Source: Leucocoprinus leucothites
Taxonomy: Eukaryota; Basidiomycota; Agaricomycetes; Agaricales; Agaricaceae
DNA length: 64,000 bases
Assembly (NCBI GenBank): GCA_013368445.1
Contig: JAACJO010000006.1
Location: 682,001 to 746,000, forward strand
Reading direction: 5' to 3'
Position numbers and translations under genes: made by a program. The notes beneath the pieces are model-generated. The model was not told the origin of the DNA, ran no database searches, and worked only from the letters and a program-made list of their open reading frames with translations. How positions within the stretch are numbered: the first letter of the stretch is position 1; every line of letters starts with the position of its first letter. This document shows positions 12,150 through 24,570 of the stretch, one piece after another.

Positions 12150-15100
12150 CAATCTTATGAGCCCATGTAACTAGAGGACCAAAATCAAATCATTATACCA
12201 TCCCCAATGAAGGAACTCTAAGTGCAAACTAACAATACAACCAACAATCAAAACAAAGAACAAGAGAAGGATCAAAGTAATGGCACTAGTGGATTCAGGC
12301 TGTTCACACACAGCAATCAACAAAAAACTGATAGAGGAAGAAGAGATCCTGACAGAACAAATAGAACGACCTCTACAAGTCTTTAATGCAGATGGTACAC
12401 CAAATGGTCAAGGAACAATCACAAAGATAGCCCCAATCACACTGGATTCCAATAGACACAAGGAGCACATCCACGCAGTAGTCACTGACCTGGACAACAT
12501 GGATGTCTTTCTAGGACATGACTGGCTAGTCAAACACAATCCAGAGGTAGACTGGAAAGAAGGAATAGTATAATTCACAAGATGTCCAGACAACTGCAAA
12601 ATCAACCATCAAACAATCCCATTCACCACACACACCTGACGATTATTCCTGAAGGAACTCACCATGGAAAATGATGACACGGAAAAGGAACCAGACCCAA
12701 CCAACCCAGAAGACTTACCAGACTACATATGACCATTCACATACCTGTTCAACAAAAAGAAATTTGAATCACTGCCAGAAAAGAGAGAATGGATCATGAG
12801 ATCAACCTATTGGATAATGCACCCAAGGAACTGAATGCAAAGCTATACCCATGACACCAAAGGAGGAAAAAGAGCTACACACATGGATTGACAAACAACT
12901 TGGAGCAGGACTAATCACAGAATCCTAGTCCCAATATGCCTCCCCATGCTTCTTTATACCAAAGAAAGATGGATCACTAAGCTAGTATAGGATTATAGAT
13001 GGTTAAACAAACACACAATCAAGGATAAAACGCCACTACCACTCATAGGGGAAGTCATTCAATAAATTAAAAGATGCTAAATACTTCAACAAACTTGACC
13101 TCATCTGGGAATACAACAATATCTGAATCAAAGAAGGAGATGAATGGAAGGCTGCATTCTAAAAACAAGACTCTAAACAAAGTCATTTCTTATGGTAACT
13201 CCAGAACATTCCAAAGAATGATGACAAGCATATTCGGAACTAATCCATGAAGGAGTACTGGCCAACTACATGGATGACTTCATAGTACCTGCCTCATCCA
13301 CAAAAGAACTCCAAGAACAAACAATCTGATTCCTCAAAGTTGTAGAAAAACACAACCTGTGTTTCAAACAATCCAAATGTGAATTCAATGCCACAGAAAT
13401 ACCAATTCTGGAGTACAGGTAGGAGGGGAGAAGTGAAAATAGAATACAACAAAGTCTCAGCAGTTAGAAATTGGGAAACACCAAAAAACACCAAGGGCAT
13501 GAAAGTTTCCTGGGATTTGTCAACTTCTATAGGCAGTTCATATGGAACTTCAGCCACATTGCAGCCCCACTCAACAAACTCACAGAGAAAGGAGAATGGA
13601 AGTGGGAAGACAACAAACAAAAGTGTTCAATAAACTCAAGAAACTAGTCATGGAAGAACCAGTCCTTGCCCTACCACAACAAACAGGACAATTCAGAGTA
13701 GAGGTGACGCATCAGGACATGCCATAGGTAGAGTACTATCACAAGAACAGGAAAACAAATGGAAACCCATTGCATTCCTATCATGCACCATAAACCAGCA
13801 GAACGAAACTATAAGATATATGACAAGGAACTGCTAGCTATCATGGAAGCACTGAAAGTATGGCAACAATACCTACTTGATGCAGAAACCCAATTCAAGA
13901 TATGGTGGATCACAAAAACCTCAAGTACTTCAGAGAACCCCACAAACTGAATGGATACAAGCACAATGGTACCTCAAACTCCAGGACTACACTTCACAAT
14001 CAAACACATACCAGGAAAGACAAACACAAAAGCAGACATACTCTTATGAAAAATGGGCTTTGACACAAAGAACAATAATAGAGACATCACTCTATTGGGG
14101 GAGAAAATGTTCATCCAAGGAATAACAGGTGAAGAGGAAACCACAACTGAGACTTATACTATGCAACACACACTTCCAAGTGAAAGGAGATGAAGACATC
14201 CTGAAAAGGATTCAAAACCACATGGCATGGGAAACAATGTTCTAAGAAGTCCAGAAAAACCTCAAAATAGTCTGGGAGGAAGACGGAATCCCTTATTTCA
14301 AGGGACAAATATATGTACTGAAACTCACCAAATTACAGGAAGACATCATGGTCACATACCACAACAACCCAGACACAGAACACCCAGGACAACACCACAT
14401 GATCAATCTAATTAAAAGAACTTTCTGGTGGCCATCAGTACAAAACAATGTCAAGCAATTTGTTAAAGGATGCCACACATGTCAACAGAACAAGGTGATG
14501 CACACCTGATCAGCAGGACCACTACATCCTTTATCCACACCATCACAACCATGGGAAGAAATCAGCATCAATATGATTGGACCACTCCCACCTTCACAAG
14601 GAAAGGACACCATCTTGGTGATAGTTGACAGGTACTCCAAAATGATATGACTCATCCCCACAACAACAAATCTGTCATCAGGAAAACTAGCCAAAATCTA
14701 CAAAGATGAGATCTGGAAACTCCACAGGAATTCCCCAGGGAATTGTCAGTGACAGAGGATCACAATTGCATGTCAACACTCATGAAAGAACTATGCAAAG
14801 CATTGGGAATTAAATGAAACCTCTCAACAGCCTACCACCCCCAGACAGATGGACAAACAGACATAATCAACTAGGAAGTTGAAACATTCCTACAACACTA
14901 CATCTACTATGAACAAGATAACTGGGTGATGTGGCTTGCAATGGCAGAATTCCAGTATAATGATAAGCACATTTGGACAGGCCAATCTCTGTTCTACATC
15001 AACTATGCATGACAATACCCATGGAAAAGAACCTTGATGGTCAAAACAGAGATACCATCCTTGGAAGAATGGTTGAAGCAACTAGAGGAAACAAGAAAAA

Positions 15101-15606
15101 AAGTATCAGCGGTATTAAACAACAACTGAGAGACAATGGAGGAACAACACAATCAGCAGAGGGACAAGCCCTCAACCTCAGGGAAGGAGAACTTGTGTGG
15201 GTTGAAGGTACCTACATCACAACAAACCAACCCATGAAGAAACTCAATCACAAGAGATACAGTCCCTTTAAGGTAAAAGAACCAATTGGAGAAGGAGCAT
15301 ATTGACTAGAACTCCCAGAAGGATGGGTGATATACAATGTTTTCAATGAGAACCTCCTGACACATCACCATGGACTGGAGTTTGACACACAGAAACTTCC
15401 CACCCCACCACCACCTGACCTCATTGAAGCATGAAGAAGAATACAAAGTTGACAAAATCTGCAGATACTGAAAGAAGGGACATGGTGTGCAATACCTCAT
15501 ACACTGGAAAGGGTATGGGAACAAACATAACCAATGGGTAGCAAAATCAAATTTAGAACATGCAGAGAATGCAATCCAGGACTATTATCAGAAGGTTCCA
15601 GGATGA
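12150..15606 (+). pseudogene. Gy2-1 pol: protease to chromodomain (heavily broken)
   Basis: The protease reads MALVDSGCSHTAIN from 12280. RT fragments follow, with YMDD at 13267-13278 (context ANYMDDFIVPA), then RNase H, the integrase zinc finger (H-H-C-C near 14350-14490), the integrase core with QTDGQ near 14845, and a chromodomain near 15440-15600 (QYLIHWKGYG). Many stops and indels prevent any long frame; the collinear but less damaged frame is in Gy2-3. A run of 14 G at 15620-15633 follows the chromodomain, where Gy2-3 has a mixed purine run. Confidence 0.85.
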
Positions 15607-15669
15607 AAAACCTTTAAAAGGGGGGGGGGGGGGTAAAACACCAAAGTAATGCATCCCAACCAGACTGCC

Positions 15670-16727
15670 ATAATGCCATACACCAACTACTTCTACACTT
15701 CAATGACCTACCTTGACTCCAACCAAGTTATCATGTACCCAACCACCACCTACCCTTCCACAGACCCAGTTATCTGATGCAATGCAGCTATAAGGTCTAC
15801 TCACACCACCTCCACCACCAACATGACCTCCAACATCATTGCATACCTTGATGTGGAAGATATCAACAAATGCAACAAAACATGAAAGGACAGCCTCATG
15901 GAATACAATGCAACCATTGATGCCATCCAGAAACTTATAGCCATCAAGGACCACATCAACTCAATCAATGAGATAGCTACTGAAGCAGTAGCCCTTCTCA
16001 TCAGCATTGAACCCCAACTTGTCCAACTCCTCTCCTTTGAGGATGTTGATAAGAATGCCACACAGACTGTCAATTGCCTACAAGACTTATGCTCCCACAA
16101 CAATGCTGAATACATGCATGAGCTCCAGTTTGAGCTTGTCCAGCAATTAGGACAGACATCCATGACCATATCAACAAAATTCAAGCCTCATACTATCATA
16201 CCAACAGAATGAGAGAACTGATACTCACCACAAGACACTCCCCACCATCCTCTACAGTCAATGAACATGAGTGCCCTCACTCCCCTATGCCATCCACCTC
16301 CTCAAACTCTCAACTGTCATACAAATCAGCCAATGAACCCATGCTCATACACCCCCCAGCCAATGACATAGCCAAACCCCCAATTGAACCCACATCAGAA
16401 CCTGCCTTATCTCAAGAGGCAGAACACCTAATCAAGTATCTATGCACCTACCAACACAATGGAGGCATTACCTGGTTCCAACCAGCAGGATTCAACACCA
16501 TGAAAGACAATGGTGAATCCAACACCACCTACTGGGACAACATCCTGAATACTTTTATAGCCAACCATGGTAACCTCAAGATCTCACATAGTGGTTACTC
16601 TGTCAAAGGCTTCCAAAGTGGTCCCCTGAATGCCCCTTTCTTCATAGTTGCTGTACCTGACAATAGAGGGTTCATCATTGGCCCTACCAAGAAAACAACA
16701 GTCCATGCCACTATTGAAGGTTTCTAA
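15670..16727 (+). pseudogene. Gy2-1 ORF3: accessory protein of unknown function
   Basis: A third ORF after the chromodomain, as in Gy1 but with no visible sequence relation to Gy1 ORF3. Its N-terminal half is predicted mostly helical (EIATEAVALLISIEPQLVQL); a Ser/Pro linker follows; the C-terminal half is a compact domain with GGITWFQPAGFN, GES..YW, and PFFIVAVPDNRGFIIGPTK. Broken by a stop near 15775, one near 15883 and a frameshift near 16150, where one segment seen in Gy2-3 is missing. Copies: 19266-19935 (minus), 36125-46544 (split), and a distant relative in Gy3 (24889-25560). The repeated preservation suggests a real function in the element; I do not recognise the fold. Confidence 0.75.
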
Positions 16728-16824
16728 AAGGACTTACAATTTACTCTCCTACACTCCCATATGTTGTATCTTACACAGACATTTACATTAGTTCACGAGG
16801 ACTTGAACCATAGAAAAGGGGTAA

Positions 16825-17064
16825 TGTTACGACTTTACTCAGTTCCAGTACTTCTCATGTCAGTTTCTATTTTCATATTTATCCCACTCCTATGTTATAG
16901 TTACCTGGATCCTCTGACTCATACCTACCTGGGTCCACTTCCTTATGTATATATAGACCCCTAGGTAGAGTGTATTCTTTACACTTTACCAATTGTATCT
17001 TTCCCTTTCTCATTCTCAAGCCTTTACCAGAGTTGCAACCTGAGTTCTGATGAAGGTCATAACA
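16825..17064 (+). repeat. Gy2-1 3' LTR (240 bp)
   Basis: Starts TGTTACGAC and ends GGTCATAACA, preceded by the purine tract agaaaagggg (16812-16821) and TAA. It is followed by the target duplicate tcaac. Confidence 0.93.
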
Positions 17065-18376
17065 TCAACCCTGATGTTGATTGGCAGAAACTGTCATTAC
17101 ATTGGTGAGATGAAAACTCAAATATGATCAAATTAACCAAAGCAAAGACTGATTCTATCAATCAGTTGTATTATGAAATCAATGTGAGGTCTGACACATC
17201 ACAACAACTTCACAACTTGGCTACTAAACCTAAATGGGAATCAGACCCTATGAAAGCTGTACCAAAGATTTTTCATCAGTATCTCAAAGTCTTCAATAAA
17301 GATGAATCTGAGAAATTACCACCCAGATGCCCTTGGGATCACAAAATTGAGACCTCATTTGATTTTGAACCCAAACACATGCCAGTTTATCACCTGACAC
17401 CTCAGGAAAGAACTGAACTTGACAAGTTTATTTCCAAAACCTACAAAAGGGATATATTCAGAAATCCAAATTACCAATGGCCTCTTCTTTCTTCTTTGTA
17501 GGAAAGAAAGGAGGAGACTTACATCCATGTCAAGACTATTGATTCCTTAATAAAAATATGATAAAGAATGCTTATCCAATACCAAGCATATCACAAATCA
17601 TGGATAAACTCAAAGGATCTAATTGGTTCACCAAGTTAGATGTCCAACTCAGATAAAATAATGTCTGAATCCATGAAGGACATGAATGGAAAGTGGCATT
17701 CCACACCCCTAATGGGTTATACAAACCTACAGTTATGTTCTTTGGAATGACAAATTCACCCACTACTTTCCAATCCATGATGGATCACATCTTTAAAGAC
17801 CTTACTGAGAAAGGCAGAGTTATTATCTACATGGATGACATCCTTATCCATGCAAAAACAAAAGAACAACTTGAAAGACTGACTAAACAAGTCTTAAAGA
17901 TTCTACAACAGAATGAGTTGTATTTAAAGACTGAGAAATGCGAATTCAAGAAGCAACATCTAGAGTATCTTGGAGTTATCATAACTCCTGACTCTATCAA
18001 GAGGGACCCAATCAAACTAAAAGGAATACAAGATTGGCCTGTACCCAAATCTGTCCAAAATATCAGACAGTTTATTGGTTTCTGCAACTTCTATCACAAA
18101 TTCATTCACAACTTCTCAGCTATTGCACAACCACTTAATGCACTACTTCAAAAAACCACAAAATTCAAATGGAACCCAGAAGCACAGGAAAGCTTTGAGA
18201 AGCTAAAGGAACAATTCCTTAAGCAACCTATACTACAAATAGTTGACAAATCAAAGCTATTTGAAATTAAATGTGATGCATCAGCATTTGCTACTGGTGC
18301 AGTATTACTCCAAAGAGATTCAAATGGAGATAAGCACCCTGTGGCTTACTATTCACAAACCCTTAACCCTGCTGCA

Positions 18377-18904
18377 TTAGGAAAATGTCAAAATACTTTA
18401 GCCAACTTTACACCTATTTTGCCATAGGGTATTTCCTCAAGGCAACAGAAATGCTAAAGTCAGCCCAAGTAAGTATCTTAAGTCACATTCATCAGGGTCA
18501 CTCCAAATTTGGATGTCAATTCTCAAGTCAGCCTGAAAGTCACAATATTTCATAAGTAAGAGAGCCAGTATCTCAAAATTTCGCTAAGTTCACTGATCAC
18601 ATGATCAAATTATATCACATGACAACATCACCAGGTCATCATGTGGTCTATGTTGAACTTTGCCCTTGGTGTCTCTTCCCATCTTAACATCATCATCATT
18701 GCCTCTCCCCCTTCCATGTTACCTATTCCTCCTCTGGCCTCCATGGTGTGTTCATAACAATATATAGACTAATGTTGGTTAAGCATCTGACTATATATGA
18801 GCAGGACAGTTTTTTGGTGGATTATTCAGGGGTTTTCAGAGGGTGTTGGTATGCAAGAGATGACAGGTGCACATTCCCAGGCTGAGGACTCTCACTGGCA
18901 GACT
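18377..18904. other. Unassigned spacer
   Basis: From the broken end of Gy1-2 to the next Gy2 LTR. AT-rich, no coding frame I can support and no match to the other repeats in the window. Confidence 0.5.
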
Positions 18905-19935
18905 TGTTATGACCTTCGTCGGAACTCAGGTTGCAACTCTGGCAAAGGCTTGAGAATGAGAAAGGGAAAGATACAATTGGTAAAGTGTAAGGAGTACACT
19001 CTACCTAGGAGTCTATATATATAAGAAGGAAGCAGACCTAGGTAAGTATGAGTCAGGGGACTCAGGTAACTATGACATGGATCATGACATAGACTATGGT
19101 GTAGGAGTGGGGTAGCTGTAAAAATAGAAATTGACATGGGAAGTACTGGAACTGGGTAAAGTCATAACATTACCCCTTTTCTACAGTTCAAGTCCTCATG
19201 AACTAATGTAAATGTCTGTGTAAGATATGGCATATGGAAGTGTAAGCAGTGAGTTGTAAGTCCTTTTAGAAACCTTTGATGGCAGCGCAGGCCATTGCTT
19301 TCTTAGTGGGACCAACAATGAACCCTCCATTGTCAGGTACAGCGACTATGAAGAAAGGGGCATTTGGTGGACTGCCTTGGAAGCCTTCAACAGAGTATCT
19401 GCTATGGGAGATCTCAAGGTTGCCATGGGAGGCTATAAAGGTGTTCATGATGTCATCCCAGTAGGCAGTGTCAGATTCACCATCATCTTTCATGGTATTG
19501 AATCCTGTTGGTTGGAACCAGGTGACCCCTCCATTGTGTTGGTAGGAGCATAGGTATTTCATCAGATGTTCTGCTTCTTGGGATAGGGCGGGTTCTGATA
19601 CAGGTTCAATTGGGGGTTTGGCTATGTTGTCGGCTGGTGGGTGCATGAGCATAGGTTTGTTGGTTGACTTGTATAATAGTTGGGAATGAGAGCTCGAGGA
19701 TGCAGATGGCGTAGGGGAGTGAGGGCATTTGCGTTCGTTGACTATGGTAGATGGTGGGGGGTGTCTTGCTGTGAGTATTGGTTCTCTCATCCTGTTGGTG
19801 TGAGAGTAAGAGGCTTGGATTTCATTGATGTGATCATGGATGTCAGTGATACCAAGGTACCGGTATTTCCCCAACTGTTGGACAAGCTTGAACTGAAGTT
19901 CATGCATGTACTCAGCATCGTTGTGGAAGCGCAAG
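18905..19935 (-). mobile_element. Gy2-2: inverted 3' end of a Gy2 element, truncated at a Gy1 LTR
   Basis: An inverted Gy2 3' LTR (18905-19169), the purine tract read on the minus strand, and the 3' part of ORF3 (19266-19935). The element stops exactly where the Gy1 LTR begins at 19936; its remaining 5' part is not found on the other side of that LTR. Confidence 0.9.
19266..19935 (-). pseudogene. Gy2-2 ORF3, C-terminal 222 codons intact but 5' truncated
   Basis: The best preserved stretch of Gy2 ORF3: open without a stop from the truncation to its natural end. It begins within the helical region (AEYMHELQFKLVQQLGKYRY), has the Ser/Pro/His-rich linker, then the C-terminal domain with GGVTWFQPTGFNTMKDD, GESDTAYWDDIMNTF, and FFIVAVPDNGGFIVGPTKK. 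Since other Gy2 copies are riddled with stops, this open frame is useful as the reference for the ORF3 protein. Function unknown. Confidence 0.75.
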
Positions 19936-20599
19936 TGTTATAGTGACGCCAGCCCAGTCCTAAGCTGGCACGATAAGTATTGAGTGGATCTTATCAAAGG
20001 GGACTCCTTCTCGGTAAGCGACAAAGTCGTTTACAAAGTCAGAGTTATAATACAGCAATTATAAGAGTTAAAGACTTGGTAATTGAGATCTTAGGGCTTA
20101 AGTTCAATTTGACTTTATGTAGATAAAGGCTCGTATTGAGTCTCCACCTAACCAAGGAGAAACATCGTTTCTCCTTGGTAGATGTTGACGACTTATATAT
20201 GATACAAGTCTGTATCTAATATTAACTAGGGCTAAGGGCTTCTAATGAAAGAAGAGAAGCATACAGCTTCCTTAACGCTAATTAAACTATATAAGACGTG
20301 ATCTGTCAGAGAAGCTTTAGAAGTTCTTCTAAAGAAGTTCTTCTTTGATCATCTGATTGATCACAAGGTAAGTCCAAATATAGCACAGCTATATTTAATA
20401 ATCACATGTCATTAAATGTAAACAAAACCAAATATGTCACAATGAGTCATAACGAGACAAAGTAAATGAGTCAAAACAAACTAAAGAAAACAATAACAAA
20501 CAAAGTGGAAAACATAATTGCAATATTACTTAAGTAAAGCTAATATCGACTTTGTATTGTAGATGGAACAAATGCTAGATATAATCAATATACATAACA
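19936..20599 (-). repeat. Gy1 LTR, inverted, no target duplication
   Basis: TGTTATAGTGACGCC...TATACATAACA, 664 bp. Left flank gcaag and right flank gtgta do not match. The left neighbour is truncated Gy2-2 and the right neighbour is unrelated, so this LTR marks a deletion or recombination point. Confidence 0.9.
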
Positions 20600-20963
20600 G
20601 TGTATGCATCATCCATGTAATTACTCCTTTAGTACTTTCGCAAAACCAATATAAACCTTTCTTGAGTGTATAGTCTAGCAAGGAATCTCACCTGCTAAGG
20701 CTATGCTTAGAGACTGTCCCACACAACATATCTGAGTAAGTAGTAAAAAGTGTATTGAGCGCCCTTTGGTCATAGACCATTAAAGAATTGGAAAACACCT
20801 TTTGAGAAAGAGCATTACTGCAAGATTCATATAAGTTCAGAGTGTGAAGAAGTCTGGAAAAGACTTATAAGCTGTATATTGCATCTAGGATCCAGGAGTG
20901 GTGCTAGTCAGTGTCAGTTGTATTGTGATAGTGCCAGGTGTTAGTGAAAGTGATGATTCGTGA
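20600..20963. other. Unassigned spacer between two inverted Gy1 LTRs
   Basis: About 360 bp without a supported gene. It continues into 21639 onward once the solo LTR at 20969-21633 is removed. Confidence 0.5.
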
Positions 20964-20968
20964 ATACC

Positions 20969-21633
20969 TGTTATAATGACGCCGGCCCAGTCCTAAGCTG
21001 GTGCGATAAGTATTGAGTAGATCTTATCAAAGGGGACTCCTTCTCAGTAAGTGACAAAGTTGTTTACAAAGTCAGAGTTTATAATACAGCAATTATAGAG
21101 TTAAGACTTTAATAATTGAGATCTTAGAGCTTAAGTTCAATTTGACTTTGTTTTAGATAAAGGCTTGTATTGAGTCTCCACCTAACCAAGTAGAAACAAT
21201 GTTTCTCCTTGATAGATGTTGATGACTTATATATGATATAAGTCTGTATCTATTATTAACTAGGGCTAAGGGCTTCTAATGAAAGAAGAGAAGTGTACAG
21301 CTTCCTTAACACTAATGAAACTATATAAGACACGATCTGTCAAAGAAGCTTTAGAAGTTTTTCTAAAGAAGTTCTTCTTTGATCATCTGATTGATTACAA
21401 GGTAAGTCCAAATATAGTGCTGCTATATTTAATAATCACATGTCATCAAAACACAAACAAAACTAAACAAGTCATAATGAGTCATAACAAAACAAACTAA
21501 CAAGTCAAAACAAGCTAAAGAAAACAATAACAAATAGTAAAGAAAACATAATTGCAATATTACTTAGGTAAAGCTAATATTGACTTTGTATTGTAGATGG
21601 AACAAATGCTAGATATAATCAATATACATAACA
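20969..21633 (-). repeat. Gy1 solo LTR (665 bp), TSD atacc
   Basis: Flanked by perfect atacc at 20964-20968 and 21634-21638, so it is the product of LTR-LTR recombination of an inserted Gy1. Confidence 0.93.
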
Positions 21634-21845
21634 ATACCAGTCTATTACACTTCTGCATTCTAAAGGACTTGTAGTTGTGCAGCATTGCATAACAGGGATT
21701 GTTGAGTATCTTTCATGAACTGGTCATTCCATTACAAACTGGTCTACAGACAACTCCTATTATCTATCATTATCAATCTTTGTACTTTTGCAAAACATCC
21801 TTCTTTATTGATTAACCTCCCATGAACTTGCATTGAGTTTAGGAG

Positions 21846-22323
21846 TGTTGGTTGTTATTGTTATTAACATTACCTATCATTCACTATCTGACTACATTCC
21901 CTTTATTACCTTAACAATCACATTTCTGCCTCTTCAGCAGATGGTTTAGTATTTATCAGAATCATGATTGTGATATCAAACTTGTAGTTGTAGTTTTGTA
22001 GTTTGATATTGTCTCAACTAGTTAGTATTTAAAGACTTTGTATTAGGAAGATTGAACACAAGTTTAATCTTTCCTTTGTTTCCTGGAATCACTTGTGTTT
22101 ACTCACCTTGTCTTGAACTCACTTGTGACATTGTTGTTGTCTCAGACCTTGCACTACCTTTGACTTACCTTAAGTCATCTTGGCCTTCTCTTACTGAGCT
22201 TTTGAAAATACTCAAGCTTATTAATTGAAGTAGGTTAAAGACCAGTTAGCTGCTGTCTTACATAACCCAATCACATGTTGTGACATGTGACATTACTAGG
22301 CACTCTGACTGTAAATCTTAACA
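21846..22323 (+). repeat. Possible LTR of an unidentified family
   Basis: About 478 bp with TG...CA ends (TGTTGG...TTAACA), a TATTTAAAG promoter-like box near 21970, and a 3' end abutting the Gy1-3 gag fragment. No second copy and no target duplication was found, so this is a tentative call. The stretch 21639-21845 has nothing I can name. Confidence 0.3.
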
Positions 22324-22338
22324 TCCTTTGTTCTTGGA

Positions 22339-22898
22339 TGTTAAGCGCGCAAACGCTATGGATAGGGAGCCGACGTCAAAGACCGGTTGGACAGAGGTGG
22401 TGACAGAGGTAAGGCAGGAGCTGGTCATCGGATGTGGGAGCGGGTCGTGGCCTCAACTTATGTGTTGTGCCAACTACTGACACTTGACCCAGATTTCAGA
22501 CAAGGTAGGAGAACAGAGGATGAACAGAGAGCAGAGGAAAGTAGCGTATCGCTAAGTTGATTATCAGACTGAGGAATCCAAGTACAAAGTCATGCTACTT
22601 ATATACGATGCTGAATATAGGATCGGATAAGGAAAACAAGCAAAGTAGTAAACGGAGAAATAATCAAAGTGGAGTCCGCAAATTTTACAAGGCTAGAAGA
22701 TAGAAAATTTACTATTAAACGGTTGTCAGAAAATTTCGACAAGGCAGTATGAATTAATAAAATGGAAGGTGTCAGAATAAGTCCGAAGGTGAAAGACTGA
22801 TACAAACCGAAGTAACCGATATTCAAAAACAGATAGGAGTTCATGAAAATAATACTAAGTTCGAACCGTCAGCCGTTCTTGAGGTTTGGCTCGTGACA
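22339..22898 (-). repeat. Solo LTR-b (560 bp), TSD ttgga
   Basis: Nearly identical to the copy at 10920-11477. Perfect ttgga flanks at 22334-22338 and 22899-22903. Inserted in the Gy1-3 gag fragment. Confidence 0.92.
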
Positions 22899-23157
22899 TT
22901 GGACAACTTTGTATGCCTGTCTTGCAGCAGTTTTCCACTGGTTGAGGGTTTGGGGGTTAGCTCAAATTGCTTTGAATCTGACATTATTGTCAAGTCCTTC
23001 AGTGAAGTAGGATCAGAGAGAAGTGCTGTCAGCAAGTCCTGCATGTGAGGCAAGGATGGAAAAATTGGCAATGTATTCTTTGATGTATTTCCCTTGCTAT
23101 CTATAATAGCAGAGCTCTCTTTCAGCCTCAAGCTCTGTTGTGTTGGAGCAAATGACT

Positions 23158-23441
23158 TTTCATGACCTTTGTCAGAACTCAGGTTGCAACTCTGGCAAAG
23201 ACTTAAGGATGAGAAAGGGAAAGATACAATTGGTAAAGAATAAAGAATACACTCTACCTAGATGTCTATATATACATAACAGAGACAGACCCAGGTAAGT
23301 ATGAGTCAGGGGACTTAGGTAACTATGATGTGGGACCTGAGTAGATACCAAAATAGAATATATGACATGGGAAGATGAGATAGAAAATAGAAGTGATATG
23401 AGAATATGAGAACTAGGTAAGTAGGTAACCAAGTTGTAACA
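23158..23441 (-). repeat. Gy2-type solo LTR (284 bp), TSD tgact
   Basis: Inverted, diverged Gy2 LTR ending in GTTGTAACA. The flanks tgact at 23153-23157 and 23442-23446 match. The LTR's first bases have decayed (TTTCATGACC instead of TGTTATGACC). Confidence 0.85.
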
Positions 23442-24076
23442 TGACTGTTTGAGCACATTCTTGAATTCATCAAACATGTGTGCAATGTATCCTGCTTGTC
23501 TAGCTGCATCTGCTCAACTAAGTCTGTAATCCTGTTGCCATAACTTGGCAGCTCCATTGAGTAATCCAAGGGTGTAGTTGATTCTTGAGGCACCATCTGT
23601 AACACCATATGAGTTAAAGTAGAGTTTGACTTTGGCCATCCATGGTCTGTAATAGCTGGGGTTGCCATCAAATCTATTGGGCTTTGGGTACTTGAGCTGG
23701 AATCCTGCTTGAGGTTGTGCCATTGGGTTTGGCAGGGGGTTTGGATTAGGATTTGGTGGTCCTCCTCCTCCTCCTCCTCCTCCTCCTGGACTTCTAGGTG
23801 GACTACCTCCAGGACTTGATGGTAATCCTTGTGGTCTTGGTAGTGGTGGTGTGGGGCTTCTTCAATTTGAATATCCTCCTGTATTGGGGATATTTGCCTT
23901 TGCTTTCCCTTTTTCTTGGGTGTTAATGGGTATGGTGATAGTGGTACTGGTTGTAGTAATGTCGGGATTGGTTGCTGGTAAGGCACTGGTACTGGCAATA
24001 CTGGCAGGGGAATTGGTAAAGCTAAAGGGGATAGGATTTGTGATGGGACTAAGGAACCTTGGGCTATGTCCAAGTT

Positions 24077-24543
24077 GTTTTATTGGTCTTTCACCTTCAG
24101 ACTTATTCTGACATCTTTTATTCTATTAATTCATACTGCCTTGTTGAAATTTTCGGACAACTGTTTAATAGTAAATTTTATATCTTCCAGCCTTGTAAAA
24201 TTTGCAGACTCCACTTTGATTATTTCTCTGTTTACTACTTTGCTTGTTTTCCTTATCTGATCCTATAATCCACATCATATATAAGTAGCATGACTTTGTA
24301 CTTGGATTTCTCAGTCTGATAATCAACTTAGCAATATGCTAGTTTTCCTCTGCTCTCTATTCATCCTCTGCTCTCTATCCTTGTCTGAAATCCAGGTCAA
24401 CTGTCAGTAGTCAGCACAACACATAAGTTGAGGCCACAACCTGCTCTGTGTTTGATGACTGGCTTCTGCCTTACCTCTGTCCCACCTCTGTTCATCCGGT
24501 CCTAGATGTTGGCTCCCTATCCATAGTGTTTGCATGCTTAACA
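24077..24543 (+). repeat. Truncated LTR-b, opposite orientation to the others
   Basis: Matches the reverse complement of LTR-b from the region around its TTTCACCTTC block to the end GCATGCTTAACA. The first part (roughly 85-90 bp) is missing where it abuts the Gy1-3 gag. More diverged than the other copies, especially at CpG sites. Confidence 0.85.
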
Positions 24544-24570
24544 ATTGATCAACTTGTTGGTTATCTTTAA

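Larger units (their letters stand above)
9546..17064 (+). mobile_element. Gy2-1: complete chromodomain Ty3/Gypsy element, TSD tcaac
   Basis: Has both LTRs (9546-10368 including a nested insertion, and 16825-17064) and a perfect 5-bp duplication tcaac at 9541-9545 and 17065-17069. Internal order: gag with two CCHC knuckles, protease, RT, RNase H, integrase, chromodomain, ORF3, purine tract (agaaaagggg), LTR. It is a different family from Gy1: proteins are recognisably related in RT/IN but gag, ORF3 and LTR are unlike. Numerous stops and indels show it is inactive. It sits inside Gy1-2. Confidence 0.95.
8528..18376 (+). mobile_element. Gy1-2: Gy1 fragment split by Gy2-1 insertion
   Basis: Two blocks, 8528-9545 and 17065-18376, form one piece of Gy1 running from late gag (the part encoding the zinc-knuckle region) through protease and RT to early RNase H. 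The first block stops in the protease C-terminus (LKRFN) and the second resumes with the same codon after the 5-bp duplication tcaac. Both outer ends are truncated: no LTR belongs to it. The gag knuckle has lost its second cysteine (CFFYHKKGHFAKSC). RT keeps YMDD in the second block (about 17830). Several CGA-type codons are now stops. Confidence 0.9.
22324..24076 (-). pseudogene. Gy1-3: inverted Gy1 gag fragment carrying two solo LTRs
   Basis: On the minus strand this reads the Gy1 gag from the Pro-rich region (near 24070) through the core (FDGNPSYYRPWMAKVKLYFN near 23650) to the region before the zinc knuckle. It is cut by a Gy2 solo LTR (23158-23441) and an LTR-b (22339-22898). The GGP repeat of other copies has decayed to a run of CCT triplets (about 23758-23790). 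Both ends are truncated. Confidence 0.88.

Noticed and set aside
15620..15633. Poly-G run as a special signal
   Set aside because: Lies where Gy2-3 has a short mixed purine run; more likely a slippage expansion, and possibly a sequencing artefact.
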